Source: Mesostigma viride (lineage: Eukaryota; Streptophyta; Mesostigmatophyceae; Mesostigmatales; Mesostigmataceae). Taken from it: a stretch of 64,000 bases of DNA. The stretch is from assembly GCA_009746045.1 (NCBI GenBank), contig RPFO01000213.1:412564-476563 (forward strand), written 5' to 3'. Below are positions 31,969 to 43,815 of this stretch, piece by piece (position 1 is the stretch's first letter; every line of letters starts with the position of its first letter). The position numbers and the translations under genes were made by a program. Below the pieces are notes generated by a model. That model was not told the origin of the DNA and did not search any database. It saw nothing but the letters and a program-made list of their open reading frames with translations.

Positions 31969-33128
31969 GTACGCCATCCCCTGTAAATAGTCAGTCACCC
32001 CTTGGGGAAGGTGTGTTGGATGTACATAAGGATAGGGGTGTGCCCCTTGTGCAGCACCAAGGGTGTAAAGATGCTGTTCTTCCACTGGATTGCAATGACA
32101 ATGCTGCAGCTGAATTCCTTATTCCTCGTGCAGGTGGTGGTGGGTCTCCAGCAGGTGCTGGCCAGGGAGGCCAAGGGACCTTGCTGGAAGGGCCTGGTGC
32201 GGTTCAGGGAGCAGGAACTGGCTCTGGGAGTCAGGAGGGCCTGCAGAAGAGCCCTGGAACCACGGGCGTGGATCATGTGTCCCCACACACGGTTCAGACG
32301 TGTCGCCAGGTCAGTACTGAGAGAGTGCTGAGCTAATAATGCTGAGACTGGCTATAAGTTGCACCATATGTTTGGCCATTATGGGCAGGCTGCCATGTTT
32401 GCCTGAAAGCTAGGGAAAGTGCCTTTGTGGGAAGCCTGCCAGGCTGCTGCTGTCAGAGAACTGTGGATGCCAGGAGAATGCTGTTCACCCACCACAGTCC
32501 CATGCTAGGGAGCCAGCTAGGGAGCGTGGCGACATCCAGGTGGATATCCAGCATACATATCAGGGGCTTATATATATATATTAGTGGGGGTGGAGAGATT
32601 CAGTAGATATAGGCTGATAGACGTTCTGCCTGGTATGCAGGAGCATCACTTACTGTTGGGTCTGAAGGCCCTGGTCCCAGGCTTTGGGGTGTGCAAGAGT
32701 GTGCAGGCAGACTTGCAGTTTGACTGTTGCTCAAGCACCAGGACCAGCTACCTTGTAAGCTGGTGGTAGTCCCCAGGGAGAGCCATGGGCAGCAACTTGG
32801 GGCTGTAGGGAGATCCACACGTGAAGTCAAGACGGTGGTGCTAGCAGCAGAGACAGTGCCACTTGTGGCATCTGCCTTAGAGAGAGCAGCCTGGTGTAAG
32901 GGGATAGAGGAGCAGCTGAACCACAGAGTCAACTATTACATACTATGATGGTGTAGCTGTCTCTCCCCCGGCCCTGCAGTACAGCTTATTACCTGAGAGG
33001 GTGGTGCAAGCCAGTCTTAGAAAGGCAGACAGGGTGTTTGCCCAGCTGAGACGTAAGCGGACAAGAACTGGGGGTCTTTCACAGGGCCAGAGAAGGCAGG
33101 CCTGCCACCTTAGGCCCACGCGCCTCTC
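31965..33128 (+). pseudogene. pol: Integrase region of Copia-type element 2, broken
   Basis: After a linker in frame with gag, LHHMFGHYG near 32,360 matches the zinc-binding HHCC start (LHKALGHG in element 1). VERFSRYRLIDVL at about 32,590 matches the block after the first catalytic Asp, and ADLQFDCCS at about 32,710 matches CDQQFECC with the second Asp. The first block is split by a run of TA repeats at 32,570-32,582. The Glu region is recognisable only in another frame. Several stops make this non-functional. Confidence 0.65.
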
Positions 33129-33480
33129 ATGGCGGATGTCATCCGAGCTCTCGTGCACAACAAGCATGATCCCAAGGTATCCAAGCTCACGGGGTGGGGG
33201 TCGTGTTGGGCAGCTACTGTGGAGGTAGATACCAACTCACAGGTGTCTGTCATCAGGGAAGAGGATGCTGTAGGCTTGCAGATGTCCAAACCCAGATGGG
33301 CCTTGCTGTGTCTGATTTCTCAGGAAAGGTGTCCATGAAGATCCTAGGGGAAGTGAGTGTGCCTATCTGAGGGGTGCCCACCACGTTCTGTGTGGTAGAG
33401 GGCTATCAGGGGCCTGCCATCCTGGGTCAGAACTTCTTGTGCATGCCAGGGGTTAGCTTGACCTCTGATGAGTTGGCACT
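33129..33480 (+). pseudogene. pol: Protease-like segment of element 2, located after integrase
   Basis: ATVEVDTNSQVSVIREEDA (about 33,213-33,269) has the V-D-T-x-S retropepsin pattern with Asn in place of Gly. In another frame, FCVVEGYQGPAILGQNFL (33,386-33,439) is the C-terminal ILG half. Both halves align with element 1 (LEVDTDAVVCLL and FCVLEGYDGPAILGLPFL) and lie in the same place, between integrase and RT. A stop and a frameshift separate the halves. Confidence 0.65.
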
Positions 33481-33867
33481 AGAAGGCAGAGGCAGCCTCC
33501 CCCTTGAAAGATAATATCACTATTCCCAGGGTCTCGCTGTGGCGGTCAAGGCTGTTAAGAGTCAGCAGGTTGAGGGTCCCCAAGGTCAGGAGCCCATAGC
33601 TGAGGACCTGTTGATTATCCCAACCACCTTTGATCCACGGCAGTTGGGGGTAAACAGGTACCAGATAGCTGCTCACAGTCCTATTCCCTAGCGCCAACTA
33701 GTTGAGAATCATGATGCAAAGCCCCAAGATGGCTAAGGCATGGACTCTTGGCTTTGTAGCCTCTGGGCATGAGTGGATAGTTTCCAACTGTGCAGAACAT
33801 GTGGATGAGCTGCCAGAAGTTCACCAGCTGCTCAGATTGATGTTTGTCCTCAAGCTCAAGCTAGGAG

Positions 33868-34720
33868 GTGGATGGTGTCCAGGTGCCACATGTCAGGCCA
33901 GTTGTAACCGAGTATCATGGCACTGGCCAGCTGTCAGATGAGGAGCTCTACACTCCAGGGATGCTGCATGACACGTGGAGGATTCTGCTGTGTATATTTC
34001 TGTCTTTTCTGGTCAAGGGTGTGCCCTACAGCTCTGTGCTGATTGATTTCAAGAGAGCTTTTCTCAAGGGTGATCAAGATCAGGCTAGGCAGACTTGGCG
34101 TGCTATCCCTCCTTTCTTTGTGACTGTACCTGCTGTGTGGAGAGCAGAGATAAAGGCCAGGTACCTGACTGAGAATTCTGAAGGGGTTGGAACCTTGGTC
34201 TCAGGTCCAGTCCCATAATCTGGAGAAAGAGCCTAGAGAAGTTTCTCAAGAACACCAGTGGCTTTTCCGTGTCTGCAGTGGACCCCTGTCTGTTCCAGGG
34301 GACCTATGAGGGCCTCCCTGTCTTTGCCTCCCTGCATGGTGATGACCTGCATCTCATAGGTCCACCTGCCTGGGTAGATTCGGTGTTAGCCAAAATCCAG
34401 AAGCGTTTTGAGCTGGGTAAGATTCAGCACATGGTAGAGGATGAGCCCATGGTATTTTGTGGCATGCAGGCTACGCTGTTCCAGAAGCACGGCACGTGGT
34501 TCATCAAGATGGAGGGTGGTAAGGATTGTCCTCAGCATATTGTGGTTGCTTTGCAGGAGCCCATCACGCAGGCCAGGTGTGCCACCATCAGGGGCATGCT
34601 AGCATGGCTTGCAAGTATTTGTGCCCCTGACCTGCTGGTCTTGAGTCGACTTACTGATTCCCAGCTGGTTGTGGTAGGAGTTAGCATATTGGGGCACCAT
34701 TGTGCTAGATGGATGCAGGT
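33868..34720 (+). pseudogene. pol: Reverse transcriptase of Copia-type element 2
   Basis: Two frames: 33,868-34,218 contains DEELYTPGMLHDTWRIL and SSVLIDFKRAFLKGD (first catalytic Asp); 34,269 onward contains VDPCLFQGTYEG, ASLHGDDLHLI (catalytic Asp pair) and the thumb block (FELGKIQHM, MVFCGMQATL, APDLLVLSRLTD). The LHGDD active site is shared with element 1. The frame break lies near 34,215. Confidence 0.8.
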
Positions 34721-34725
34721 TGAGG

Positions 34726-35240
34726 AGACCTTTCCAACGCCGTGTCAACCGCCTAGAACAGACGAGGGACTAGAGAGATATCAGGTCCCGAAGTTCTGCC
34801 GACCGGCGGGCGAGGGCGGTGCACTCTCAGGGCATAGTGGACAGGACACGTGGCAGGCCGTGCCTGCACAGGCTTAGCCTGAACCCTCACGTGACTGGGA
34901 CACAGTGTACTGAGGACGCAACGGTCCTGTGGCTAGTAGAAGCCAGAAGCCAGCCAGCAGGTCTGCAAGGATGTAAGTCCATGCAGGACTGTGGCAGGTC
35001 CTGTGCTGTCCTAGACACAGGATAGCCAGAGATTCCTGTATGCTGCCTGCAACAAGGATGCAGGGCAGCGATAAGAGGCTCTGGCAAGGTAGCGTTGCAC
35101 AGCGTTGCTCAAGACCGAGGAACAAGGATGGAACGAGGTTGCATATAGCTCGAGGCTCAACGAGGCAACGAGCGTCTTCACACACGAACCTTGGTCGTCA
35201 CGACGAGTGGCAAGCCTATCGAGGGTCGTAGGCCTGGTGT
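34726..35240 (+). repeat. Dispersed repeat B650, partial copy inserted between RT and RNase H
   Basis: Matches 28,690-29,250 and 36,950-37,500 in blocks (ctttccaacgccgtg, ggcctgcacaggcttagcctg). In element 1 the flanking RT and RNase H parts are continuous, so this is an insertion of about 510 bp into element 2. Confidence 0.65.
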
Positions 35241-35910
35241 GAGGATAAAGGTTGCTAGCCAGCAGCCTAGGGTCATTCCAGCCAGCAAGACCAGGAGCTC
35301 ACAAGCTCTGCTGGCGAGTTGCTGTGCAAATGTAGGTGCTGAGAGTGTGGTGCAGGCTGTCAGGATGTCTCCCCCTCTTATACTGGGTCCTGTGGATTTG
35401 TACAAGCCCCTTGACATGGTTCTCTATGTGGACAGTTCTATGGACAATAGGAAGGTCACAGAGGTCAGGGGCAGAGCAGCAGCACTAGTTACCCTGGAGC
35501 AAGACCATACCTCTCTGGTCACCTGGTACAGTCGGTTGCAAAACAGGGTTACGCCCAGCAGTGATATTGCTGAGTGCAGGGCAATTTGTGTGGGGCTGCA
35601 TGCTGCTCTTTATGTACTTGAGGGAGCTCTTCTACCAGCTGTGTCAAGTGGCTTCGTGTAGATTGCAGCTGCACACACTGGTGAGGACTGACAGCATGGG
35701 CATGGTGCAATCTGTGCACAGGCAGCTGGCCAGGATCAAAGATCTTGATTATCTGTTGCTCAAGGAGATGTCCTACCTACAGTAGCTCACATTGAACATG
35801 TGCCTGGTGTGGACAACCCCGCAGATGCCCTCACCAAGCTGGAGGAGAAGGAGGAGCGGCAGTACCCTCTGCTCCGTGGGCTCATGGACCCTTTGCATGG
35901 GAGGCCATAG
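35241..35910 (+). pseudogene. pol: RNase H of Copia-type element 2
   Basis: MVLYVDSSMDN, TWYSRLQNRVTPSSDIAECR, LVRTDSMGMVQSV and DLDYLLLKEMSY follow in order with one frame change near 35,650. NPADALTK is recognisable as DNPADALTKL at about 35,814-35,843. This matches RNase H of element 1 block by block. Confidence 0.75.
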
Positions 35911-36914
35911 AGACCAAGCCTTGCTTCAGTTTGGGTGTCCCCAGTGGGTTGTTTGACCGAAGGACCATGTGGTGGATAGTTCTTACTGGTTGACAACCGG
36001 TCCTTCAGGGTTAGGTACACCCTCCTGGACAGGAGTTGGATGGGAATGCACTGATGCCAACTGAGAATCCTGCCTGGCCCTCCCCATGGGGTTTCAGAAG
36101 AGTCGCCAGGAAGTCGACGCCTTTGGCTCAAACAGCTAGGCCATGCAAGGGCAGCCCGAATGCTGGTTCTTACAGGTTGCTGTATATATGTTTCTCTAGT
36201 GCTTGTTTCAACCTGTTGCTAATAAAGAACCTGGTTGTGTGACCATGTGGGACATGGTTGCCAGGGAGCCACATTCTGGGTTATATTGCATTAATATAAC
36301 ATAATAATGTACTTGTTTCAATGGTTGTGATGTTTGTCATGTTAAGTTCCAGGTTGTCTTTAAAACCTGGAGGTTGGGGTGGGGTTCAATTCCCCAGCAG
36401 AGCCACAGCCTGGCATAAATGACTCCTGGCATAAATGACCCAGTGAAGACATGGGCTTCCCAATAAGGCAGCATTTGCATAATTGCTACAGTACCTGAGT
36501 CTCTTTGAGCAAACATAAAAGGGAAAGGTTGGCCAAGGCGGGCGCCATAAGAACGGGCGCCTGTGATAACTGTGAAAGATCAGGAACTCACAATAGCACG
36601 TTCTTGGCATCCTTTAATCCCAGCCATTGGACCAAGTAATATGCCTTGTCTCTAAACCAGCACCAAGTTCCCAAGGAAAGGTTGGGAGCTGACCAAGGGG
36701 TCAGGGGATAACCTGGGGTGACCTCTGATTCAATGGCCAGTTCACCTAGTCTGTTCCAAGGGCACATATGTTGTATTCCCAAAAGGGAGGCAGGAACCTG
36801 GACCCTGACAGGTCTGATCAACCTCAAGGGACCAAGCGGTCTGTGGCTGAGTGGGCACAAGCAAGGTTAGGCTGTTTGCAGGCTGGTCCAGCTCCAAAAG
36901 AAGAAAGGGTTGGA
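35911..36914. other. Element 2 3' region and unrecognised DNA
   Basis: Probable 3' untranslated/LTR DNA up to about 36,240 (aataaagaacc). Near 36,383, ggttcaattcc fits a tRNA box B, so a tRNA-derived repeat may lie at 36,300-36,420, but no clear box A was found. No gene. Confidence 0.35.
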
Positions 36915-37556
36915 GTCAGCATTTTGGGAAGCCAATATGCTAAGTAAACGCAGTTTGGAAAGACCTTTCCAACGCCGTGCTGACCGCCTGAAACAGACAA
37001 GGGACGAGAAAGTTATGAGGTCCCGAAGTCCTAGCCGCCCGCGGCCGACAGGGGTGCAGTCCTCTGGTATAGTGGACAGGACACGTGGCCGGTCGGGCCT
37101 GCACAGGCTTAGCCTGTCCATCACGTGCCTGTGGTCCACGTAGACCAGGAGGAGCAGCATCCTGTGACTCGTGGGGTACTGAGACTGGCACAAGGCTGCA
37201 AGGATATTTGGCCTTGCAGGCTTGTGACAGGTCCTGTACCTCCTAGGTTGCAGGTGTCTAGGCAAATCCAGCTCGTCCTGGCTCTGCACTGATGCCAGTG
37301 GACGTTGGGGATATGCTAGCAAGCCTGCAACTTGCCTCGTTACGCCGATGGGAACGAGGAGCAACAAAGAAGGATATAGCTTGGTCATGGGGGCGACCAA
37401 GCTATCTTGGCAAGCACGAACCGTGGGCGCCCACATTGGACGTGGAAGTGACCACCGTGGTCGTGACTTGGTGCACGGGTTAAGGGTTGCTACCTTGCAA
37501 CTTTGGCTCATCTCGCCGGGTGAAAGACCTCGAGCTCACGCTCGCTGGGCGTTCTT
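36915..37556 (+). repeat. Dispersed repeat B650, copy 2
   Basis: Closely similar to 28,650-29,305 in the same orientation, with several 4-bp length differences between the copies (for example cacgtctacagacc against cacgtagacc). Confidence 0.78.
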
Positions 37557-37626
37557 AACTATGTACTGCAGTAGCCCCAGCAGTATGATATATATAGATA
37601 TCGACCCCCAAACTACCATGTTTTAG

Positions 37627-37838
37627 TTATTATAAATAGTGACCGAACCTTTTTGCCAATTGCGCCATTAGGTTCGTCACTATTTATCCGGCATAAGCCA
37701 CTCGCCGGTATCAATTCCGCGCCACGTTCACGTGAACTTAACGCGGAATAGATACCGGCGAGTGGAACCTTACGCCGGATAAATAGTGACGGACCTAATG
37801 GCCCAAGCGCAAAAAGGTTCGGTCACTATTTATAATAA
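37627..37838. mobile_element. Palindromic MITE, copy 3
   Basis: Same fold-back structure as 28,282-28,499 but without the extra TGTA in the left arm (ggtatcaatt). Confidence 0.82.
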
Positions 37839-37945
37839 CTCTAGTAAGTTAAGTTAGTGCTAGTCAGTTAGCCTAGCACTGCAGGGCTGCTGGACATAGA
37901 TAATTAACCGGGGACACACAGGTTCACTGACCACCTAATGCTTAC

Positions 37946-38040
37946 AGAGTTGTCAGGGACGTCAAAGACCCCAGCTCAGGTGGGATGAAGCCGCTCAGAT
38001 CGTTCCCCTCCAAGTTCCTGCCGGCAGACACCATGCGCCA
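37946..38040 (-). CDS. Leucine-rich-repeat exon, unit 6
   Basis: The minus strand reads GNDLSGFIPPELGSLTSLTTL, then GTAAGC at 37,940-37,945 as splice donor. It continues the tandem array after the 10-kb insertion. Confidence 0.6.
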
Positions 38041-38469
38041 GCGGGGCCATGATGGCAAATGCACAAGCACCGGCATGCAGGGAAAGTCAGTGTGCAGTGT
38101 CCAGGACGCAGCACACCAAAGCACAGACGAGAAACGGATGGGCAATGAGCCACAAACCGTTTGAACAATTTATGCCAACATGTCGACTGTTTCCTAACTT
38201 ATCATGCGTGTCAGAATAACGCGAGGATAAATACCGACATGAGGCAACCTTGCATGGGGGAAACCATGCAAAGCAATCACAGAAGACCGCAAGACTTAAG
38301 GGGACGTGGTGCGGCGAATATTTTCCTCGCAAAAAAAATCGCGGTACCGTCCGTACTGTGTATATAGTGTGTAACTACTGGTATACCCACCCAAGTGATG
38401 ACCCCAATGGCTCAAACTGTTCAGCAACTAACTGTTCATCATCCTTAAGGTGGTAGGTGTATAGGTCTT

Positions 38470-38761
38470 ATAACATAATTCAAAATGCACGATCTACCAA
38501 TAATGCAAACGCGTGTCTTGACCCCCCTGACTTTGACGGTACATAGGTACTGTATGAGTAGGGTACAGGGTATGTGTATGTAGGTATGGCCTGTACCCTG
38601 CAGATATGTGGGGTTGTGATATGTCAACCCTTGGTAACTCATGGACATGCTTGCCCACCAGGGGTCACAGCCATTGGATATGGGTAGGTTGGATGGCATC
38701 TGGTTTGCAAACTTGTGAAGTTCCAGCCAGTTTACCGGCAGGATCTCGGCCCATTTAGGGG
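38470..38761. mobile_element. Right end of a TTAA element of family A
   Basis: Ends ccatttaggggTTAA, the same terminal repeat as element A. Inside, gcgtgtcttgacccccctga matches, inverted, 3,195-3,214 of element A. The left end was not found, so it is a truncated copy. Confidence 0.65.
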
Positions 38762-38765
38762 TTAA

Positions 38766-39726
38766 CCCCTCAACCGTCCTCGTGCCGATTTTCGACCACG
38801 AGTTTTTCTCGTGACTGGAAATCGGCACGAGTTTGTGCGCCCTGTAGGGATCTGGCGGGAAGGTTTTTGCGGGTAAAAATAGGACCGTTGGAAAGATCTA
38901 GATCTGCTCTGTCCGTAGGACACTTGAATGACCGTATCTGACCACCGGACCAGGGTGCAAACCCTGGTCAAAGTCAACAGGGTCCCATAAACTGGTGACT
39001 CAAAATAGTCACCAGATATTTTGAGCATTATCTTGTGGGTCCCTGGGTGAAACAAGACATGTAAGTGCTTGGATGTAGTGCTTGGGTACAGTTGCACTCC
39101 CCCCTGAAATACTAGGGTGAAATCCAAGGTATACGTGGTCCATCATGCATTGGTTGTGAAGCCCGTACTTGCGGCACACGCGTAGCCGTCTCCAAGCATT
39201 TGCGGCAGTGGTTATGGCAAGTATTGGTGGCACACAGGTTGGAATAGGTGTTATCATGCGTGTTTACCAATATTCCATGCTTACCTATCATGTCCAGGTT
39301 CAAAACTGCACTAGAATGCTTGTTTTAGCCCGCAAAAAACTGGTGACTTCAATGAGTCACCAGTTATTTTTAGCACTATCTTCTGGGTCCCTGGGGCGGT
39401 TACATTTTTTAGTGTTGGTTACCCATCCTAACTTGTTAACCTATCTACAAAACCAACCCCAGGGTCAACTCATTGAGGATAGGGGTTTATCACGCATTGT
39501 AAGAGTGTCACCGCACACACTCACCGTACCCCCTGAGGGGGGGCTATTTATAGAGCAGGGGGACCTAGTACTGGGACCACCCACTATACCCCCAGGTGGG
39601 CCCTCATATGGGTATGCTTGGTTCCCAGTATGGTCTATAAATAATAATTAGGCTGAATGGGGGCACCTGTGGCGTACTGTGCAACTGGTGACTCATCCTA
39701 GGTACGAGTCAGAGACGGTTGAGGGG
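38766..39726. mobile_element. TTAA-flanked element D, 961 bp
   Basis: TTAA at 38,762-38,765 and 39,727-39,730 flank 13-bp perfect inverted repeats CCCCTCAACCGTC / gacggttgagggg. The left TTAA is shared with the neighbouring family A end, so the two elements abut. Inside are hairpins ctggtgactcaaaatagtcaccag (38,992-39,015) and aactggtgacttcaatgagtcaccagtt (39,338-39,365), and a third ctggtgact near 39,683. Each of the first two hairpins is followed by a tatttt(g/t)agca...gggtccctggg module. No transposase. Confidence 0.82.
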
Positions 39727-39730
39727 TTAA

Positions 39731-42700
39731 TGGCTCAAGTCATTTGGTCACTATGAGAGTTAGAGTGTGTCACTATTATCCCGATATGTGGATTTTCAGG
39801 ATCATGCATGGTGATTATGTGCGGAGCAGTAGTTAATTCATCATTGTGACGTGACAATAGTGCAGCCGGCTTGGTGCATGCAAGGTGTAAGGGGACCTGA
39901 CGAACCCGAATTTTTTCACGCCCACGAATTCGCGCCGATACAGACGGTACCTCCGGACCGTGAAATAGTGGTGCACAATGCACGCACCTCGGGTGCATGG
40001 AGGTGACCATGGCGACGTGCGTTCTGTAAATACTTGCCTACATAATCGGGCAAGCGACAGGCGAAAAAGTTATGCCGATGGTTTAATATGATGTTCTATA
40101 GTATGACATTTCATAACCAAATATGCACTATGTCGAGAATCGATGCCTTTCTGAGACACATTTGCACGGGGGTCTAATACGAAAATCTGGTCGCGATGGA
40201 CAATTTAGAGCGCCACATGCCTGCGACGGTAACAATCAAGTTTCGTGGGTTATATATTGATGCAGGAAGAAGCATTCAGTCATTGCAGCAATGAAAATAA
40301 ACTGAGCGGCTCTGATATGCAGCCACTTCCCGTCGTTTCTGGCAATAAATCGTTCGGGCCTGGGCAGTGAGCGATCTGTGTCCAAGCCTTCCATAGATGA
40401 CGGAGTTAATTATTGCCCGTCTGAATCTAGGAAAGAATGAAGACCATGGTACGTTCATTTGCCCCATATTCCCCCTCAATCTGTTTGCGCTCTAAAAGTC
40501 CGTGACGGTACACTTATAAGTCGTTTCCAGTATGTTCTCGTTACTTTGTTCGCAATCTGTTGCAGTTGCGTCATCAAATCTCCCGCAGCTTTCAACGGTT
40601 TGGCTTACGCTGCGTACGTCATGCTTCTTGATACTACCTAGAAATGGTCGACAAGATATCGGGCTTTTGCTGCGCTTGCTGGATGGAAGGCTTCCAGTTA
40701 AGAATGTATACCCTTAAATGGTACTGACTGATATTTATAGCGGGCAGTACCAACTGTCCGCTCCAAATAGCGGACAGTTGGTTGGGAGAATAACGCGAAT
40801 TCATGCCAGTAGGTATTTCTGTGATATTTTTAGCCACTGAGGCGTCTTCAGCTAGATGTGTACTACGTCCCGTACCTAAACATCACTACATTCTGAAAGT
40901 ACACAGGGACTAATTACTGACCAAAGTACAGGGGGTACCTTTTTCAATTGGACAAAAATGTGAATGTAAAATATTGACATCCGTGCAGATTTGCCGCCAT
41001 GGCGGTGCAGAAAACTGACTGGCGCAGGAGCGTCGATGCATGGATTCGTTCCAAAATTTGTAGGCACACTTTATACGTCATAAAGATGCTATAGACCTAG
41101 TTGCGCAACCTCTAACGAGGCGCGCAATCATCTCGGGCTGGTTTTTATTGCGTCAACACGTGTTCACTACCACGGGGATGCCGATGAAGCTAGCACTTGG
41201 TATTTGCCGTTTTATCATTGAATATTTCGCAACGATTAACACGTCGTTTGTATCCAGTCCTCTCCAGAGGACTGAGTTGAACTCAGTCCTCTCCAGAGGA
41301 CTGAGTTTTTGGGTTTCGTAGAAAATTCGCCCCCGTCAGAATGTTTGACAAAAAATTCTCTCAAAATTTACTCTTGAAAATACTCGTGAAAAGATCTTTC
41401 TTGGACATATTTTTGGGATTTTTTTGGATTTGGTATGAGCGGTCAAATGTACGGTCAAAGTACAGGTGGTAAGGGTACTTTTTCCTGTGAAACGTGCGTT
41501 CCGGAAATGCACGACCTAGCCATGGCGCCTTGCGCCCATGCATGCAGTTTACGTTTGCGGAAGAGTTAGCTGGCCAAACTCAGGAAATAGTTTTTATATG
41601 TCATACTGTATAGATGATACAACTCAGCTTTTAGCTCGCGGGGATGTGATTTAGCAGGTGTCGGCACAGTTCTTGCTAGAAGAAACTGCGATCAGGCAGG
41701 TCGACGGAATTGACGACTGCGATTGCGTTCCGGCGCAAGTTCGAGGGTTTGTAGGTTTCTTTCTACCTTTTATCGTGCATATTATTGGAATATATTGAGT
41801 GGCAGCATAGATTTGATGACTTCGACCTCTCTGTCACGTCATGGTTTGTGCACCGCAAAGTGCCACTTTTGCGGGCACCGCCTGGGCCAAGGTAACGCCG
41901 GCCGTGCCTGGTAAAGCCGGAATGTCGTCGCCTCATCGAGCTTCTTAAAGTTTGTACATACATGAGTTTAAGCTTGCAAGGCGTTGTTAGGTTCAAGTCT
42001 TGATGCTCTTTCTTGACGGCTGCCTGCCCCTCTCTAAAACCCCATTTTCAGATGATGTTACCAGGCGTTTGCCTTACCCCAGTGTAGTTGTGCAGGTTTT
42101 TAGGAGCTGTACAGGTTTGAACACCTTCATATCTTGATGTTAGTTATTCCTATGCTTCGTTTATACTGCATGGTTATGTGGCCATGGGTTGCATCAAGGG
42201 TGCTTTCAAGCTTATGCGGGTGAGTGAAAAGTCTTGGTGATAAACCACTGCCATCAGGTGCCAGAAACTATGTTGGCCATACCAATGATGGCAATGCAAA
42301 ACAGTTTTAGCCATATCTAATCTTGTTCGAAACAATGGAAATATGCTGAATCTACCCATTATATTGGTGGTTGACACTTATAATATAACCCTAAAGTTGT
42401 TGGTAGGTATCCAAACCCATTCCCTACGTGCAGGCACAGGCTCTCACACATGATAAGGTATGATATAACTGCACTACGATGATGCAAGTGTGTTGTCCTG
42501 TTATGCTTGAAGGGAAATGAGTTGATTGGGATGGTTGGTGGCCACGGTGGGGTGTAGTATGACCGCATTTACATGCTTGCTTATTGCTAGCAAAGCCCCA
42601 GTCCTCTCGAGAGGACTGGCAGTTTTTGGCGTGTTTCAGGCAGTGGCAGTGGCCAAATTGAGCCCAGTTTTTTGCCACGTTTCAAGAACTTTTTTTTCAC

Positions 42701-43815
42701 ATGTTTATGATTTTCCTACATGCATATGGAATTGATTAATTTTTTTACTACACGGGTATACATAAAAAAATGCAAAATCGCGAGCAAGGGTCAACACCTG
42801 AGTACAGTGTAATTCTACATACATGATCCGGTCCATGTATGATTTTTTGCACATATTCCAGACACAGAGCAAGATACTGGCTGCTATTAGGCACCTCAAA
42901 CATATGGGGTACCCCCCTGCCCTTTCTGCTACATGATCTCAAAGTTGGTCAACACAGTCCTCTGGAGAGGTACAAACGACGTGTTAACTTTCTTATGATG
43001 TATATATCGCATAGTTCATCAGCGCTGTGGGCCAGGGAAGCCTCGGGGCATCGTTTCTGTCATGAGCTTGCTACCTGTCAGACAGGCTTTTTTGCGGTAG
43101 TTGGACCTGGCGCAGTTTGTGCACAGTCCCTGCCGCTGCCGTGAAGGAGGTAAAGTGGTTTTATCGTTCGGTAAGTAATCCCGGACTTATTTCGTGGTGT
43201 TAAAGTTCCCTCCTTACTACTTTTATGTAATGGTTTGTCGTGGTGGCTGCGTACACAACCATTTCGCCCAGTATATCATCCGTTTTGTTCATGGTTAGCT
43301 GCGTCTTCATCCTATATACTAGAGTAACGATCGATGTAATGCTGAAATATGTTGTGCATGGTATTGTGATGGGTTTTCTTGCCTACATTCTTTGAAAAGA
43401 TAGTATCTTGGCCAGGTTTTGGTTAGCTTTTTGGTTTTGTTAGTACATAGAGGACACCCCATAGCCAGTTAGCTGCTAGTATGATAAAGCCCAGCATACA
43501 GGGAGCACTAGCTAGCAATGTCATTGAGCTAGGCTTATGTACAAGTTTGCACTTATAATTTATTACAGCATCAGCACAAGAAAAAAGTGAGCATCGTGTT
43601 TGGCTTGTGTGGTGTCAAGGGTGTGCCCTTACCATGCTATGATATGTACAAATGTGACTGTGCATAGGCGTGGTTACCTATCTTTATATGCTATGATGGA
43701 TGTTCTGCAGCCTGGACAGGATGTAATTTTGCATGTTTGATCATCCATGATGTTTTTTGTTGCTAGGGGATAAGAATTTAGCTTTACAAGTAATGCTACC
43801 AAGCGTCACCAACCA
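39731..43815. repeat. TTAA-element-related DNA, no gene
   Basis: Contains a hairpin caactgtccgct...agcggacagttg at 40,751-40,780 and two tandem ctcagtcctctccagaggactgag hairpins at about 41,254-41,305. There is also a 22-bp perfect palindrome ccagtcctctcgagaggactgg at 42,598-42,619. 41,400-42,600 is an inverted relative of 5,950-7,100 in element A. Intact TTAA ends were not found. Open frames are short and unconvincing. Confidence 0.5.

Larger units (their letters stand above)
31015..36240 (+). mobile_element. Copia-type retrotransposon 2, decayed, same lineage as element 1
   Basis: In order it contains gag with a zinc knuckle, integrase remnants, a protease-like segment, RT and RNase H, each in changing frames. 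Matches to element 1 include ELYTPGM, SLHGDD, CAPDLLVLSR and the RNase H DLDYLLLKEMSY block. It is diverged in sequence, so it is a separate member and not a recent copy. An aataaag at about 36,220 may mark the 3' LTR, but I could not pair two LTRs. The 5' limit is uncertain. Confidence 0.75.
27858..37838. mobile_element. 10-kb block inserted in the LRR array
   Basis: Array sequence stops at 27,857 and resumes after 37,838 in the middle of the same unit (…cctagtaagtgctggtaa | ctctagtaagttaag…). The block is bounded on each side by a palindromic MITE plus an inverted 65-bp segment (28,075-28,136 and 37,562-37,626). It contains a 513-bp palindrome, two direct copies of a 650-bp repeat and a decayed Copia-type element. 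It may be a composite insertion, or several insertions accumulated at one place. Confidence 0.55.

Noticed and set aside
36383-36393. tRNA gene
   Set aside because: Only a box B-like sequence was seen. No cloverleaf or convincing box A could be built around it.
28650-37556. The two B650 repeats as LTRs of Copia-type element 2
   Set aside because: They flank the element in the same orientation, but their ends are not TG...CA, no target duplication or primer site was seen, and a third copy sits inside the element's RT-RNase H region.
39169-39651. 160-residue plus-strand frame
   Set aside because: It runs through the hairpins and conserved non-coding modules of TTAA element D. Composition is not protein-like and related elements do not keep it open.
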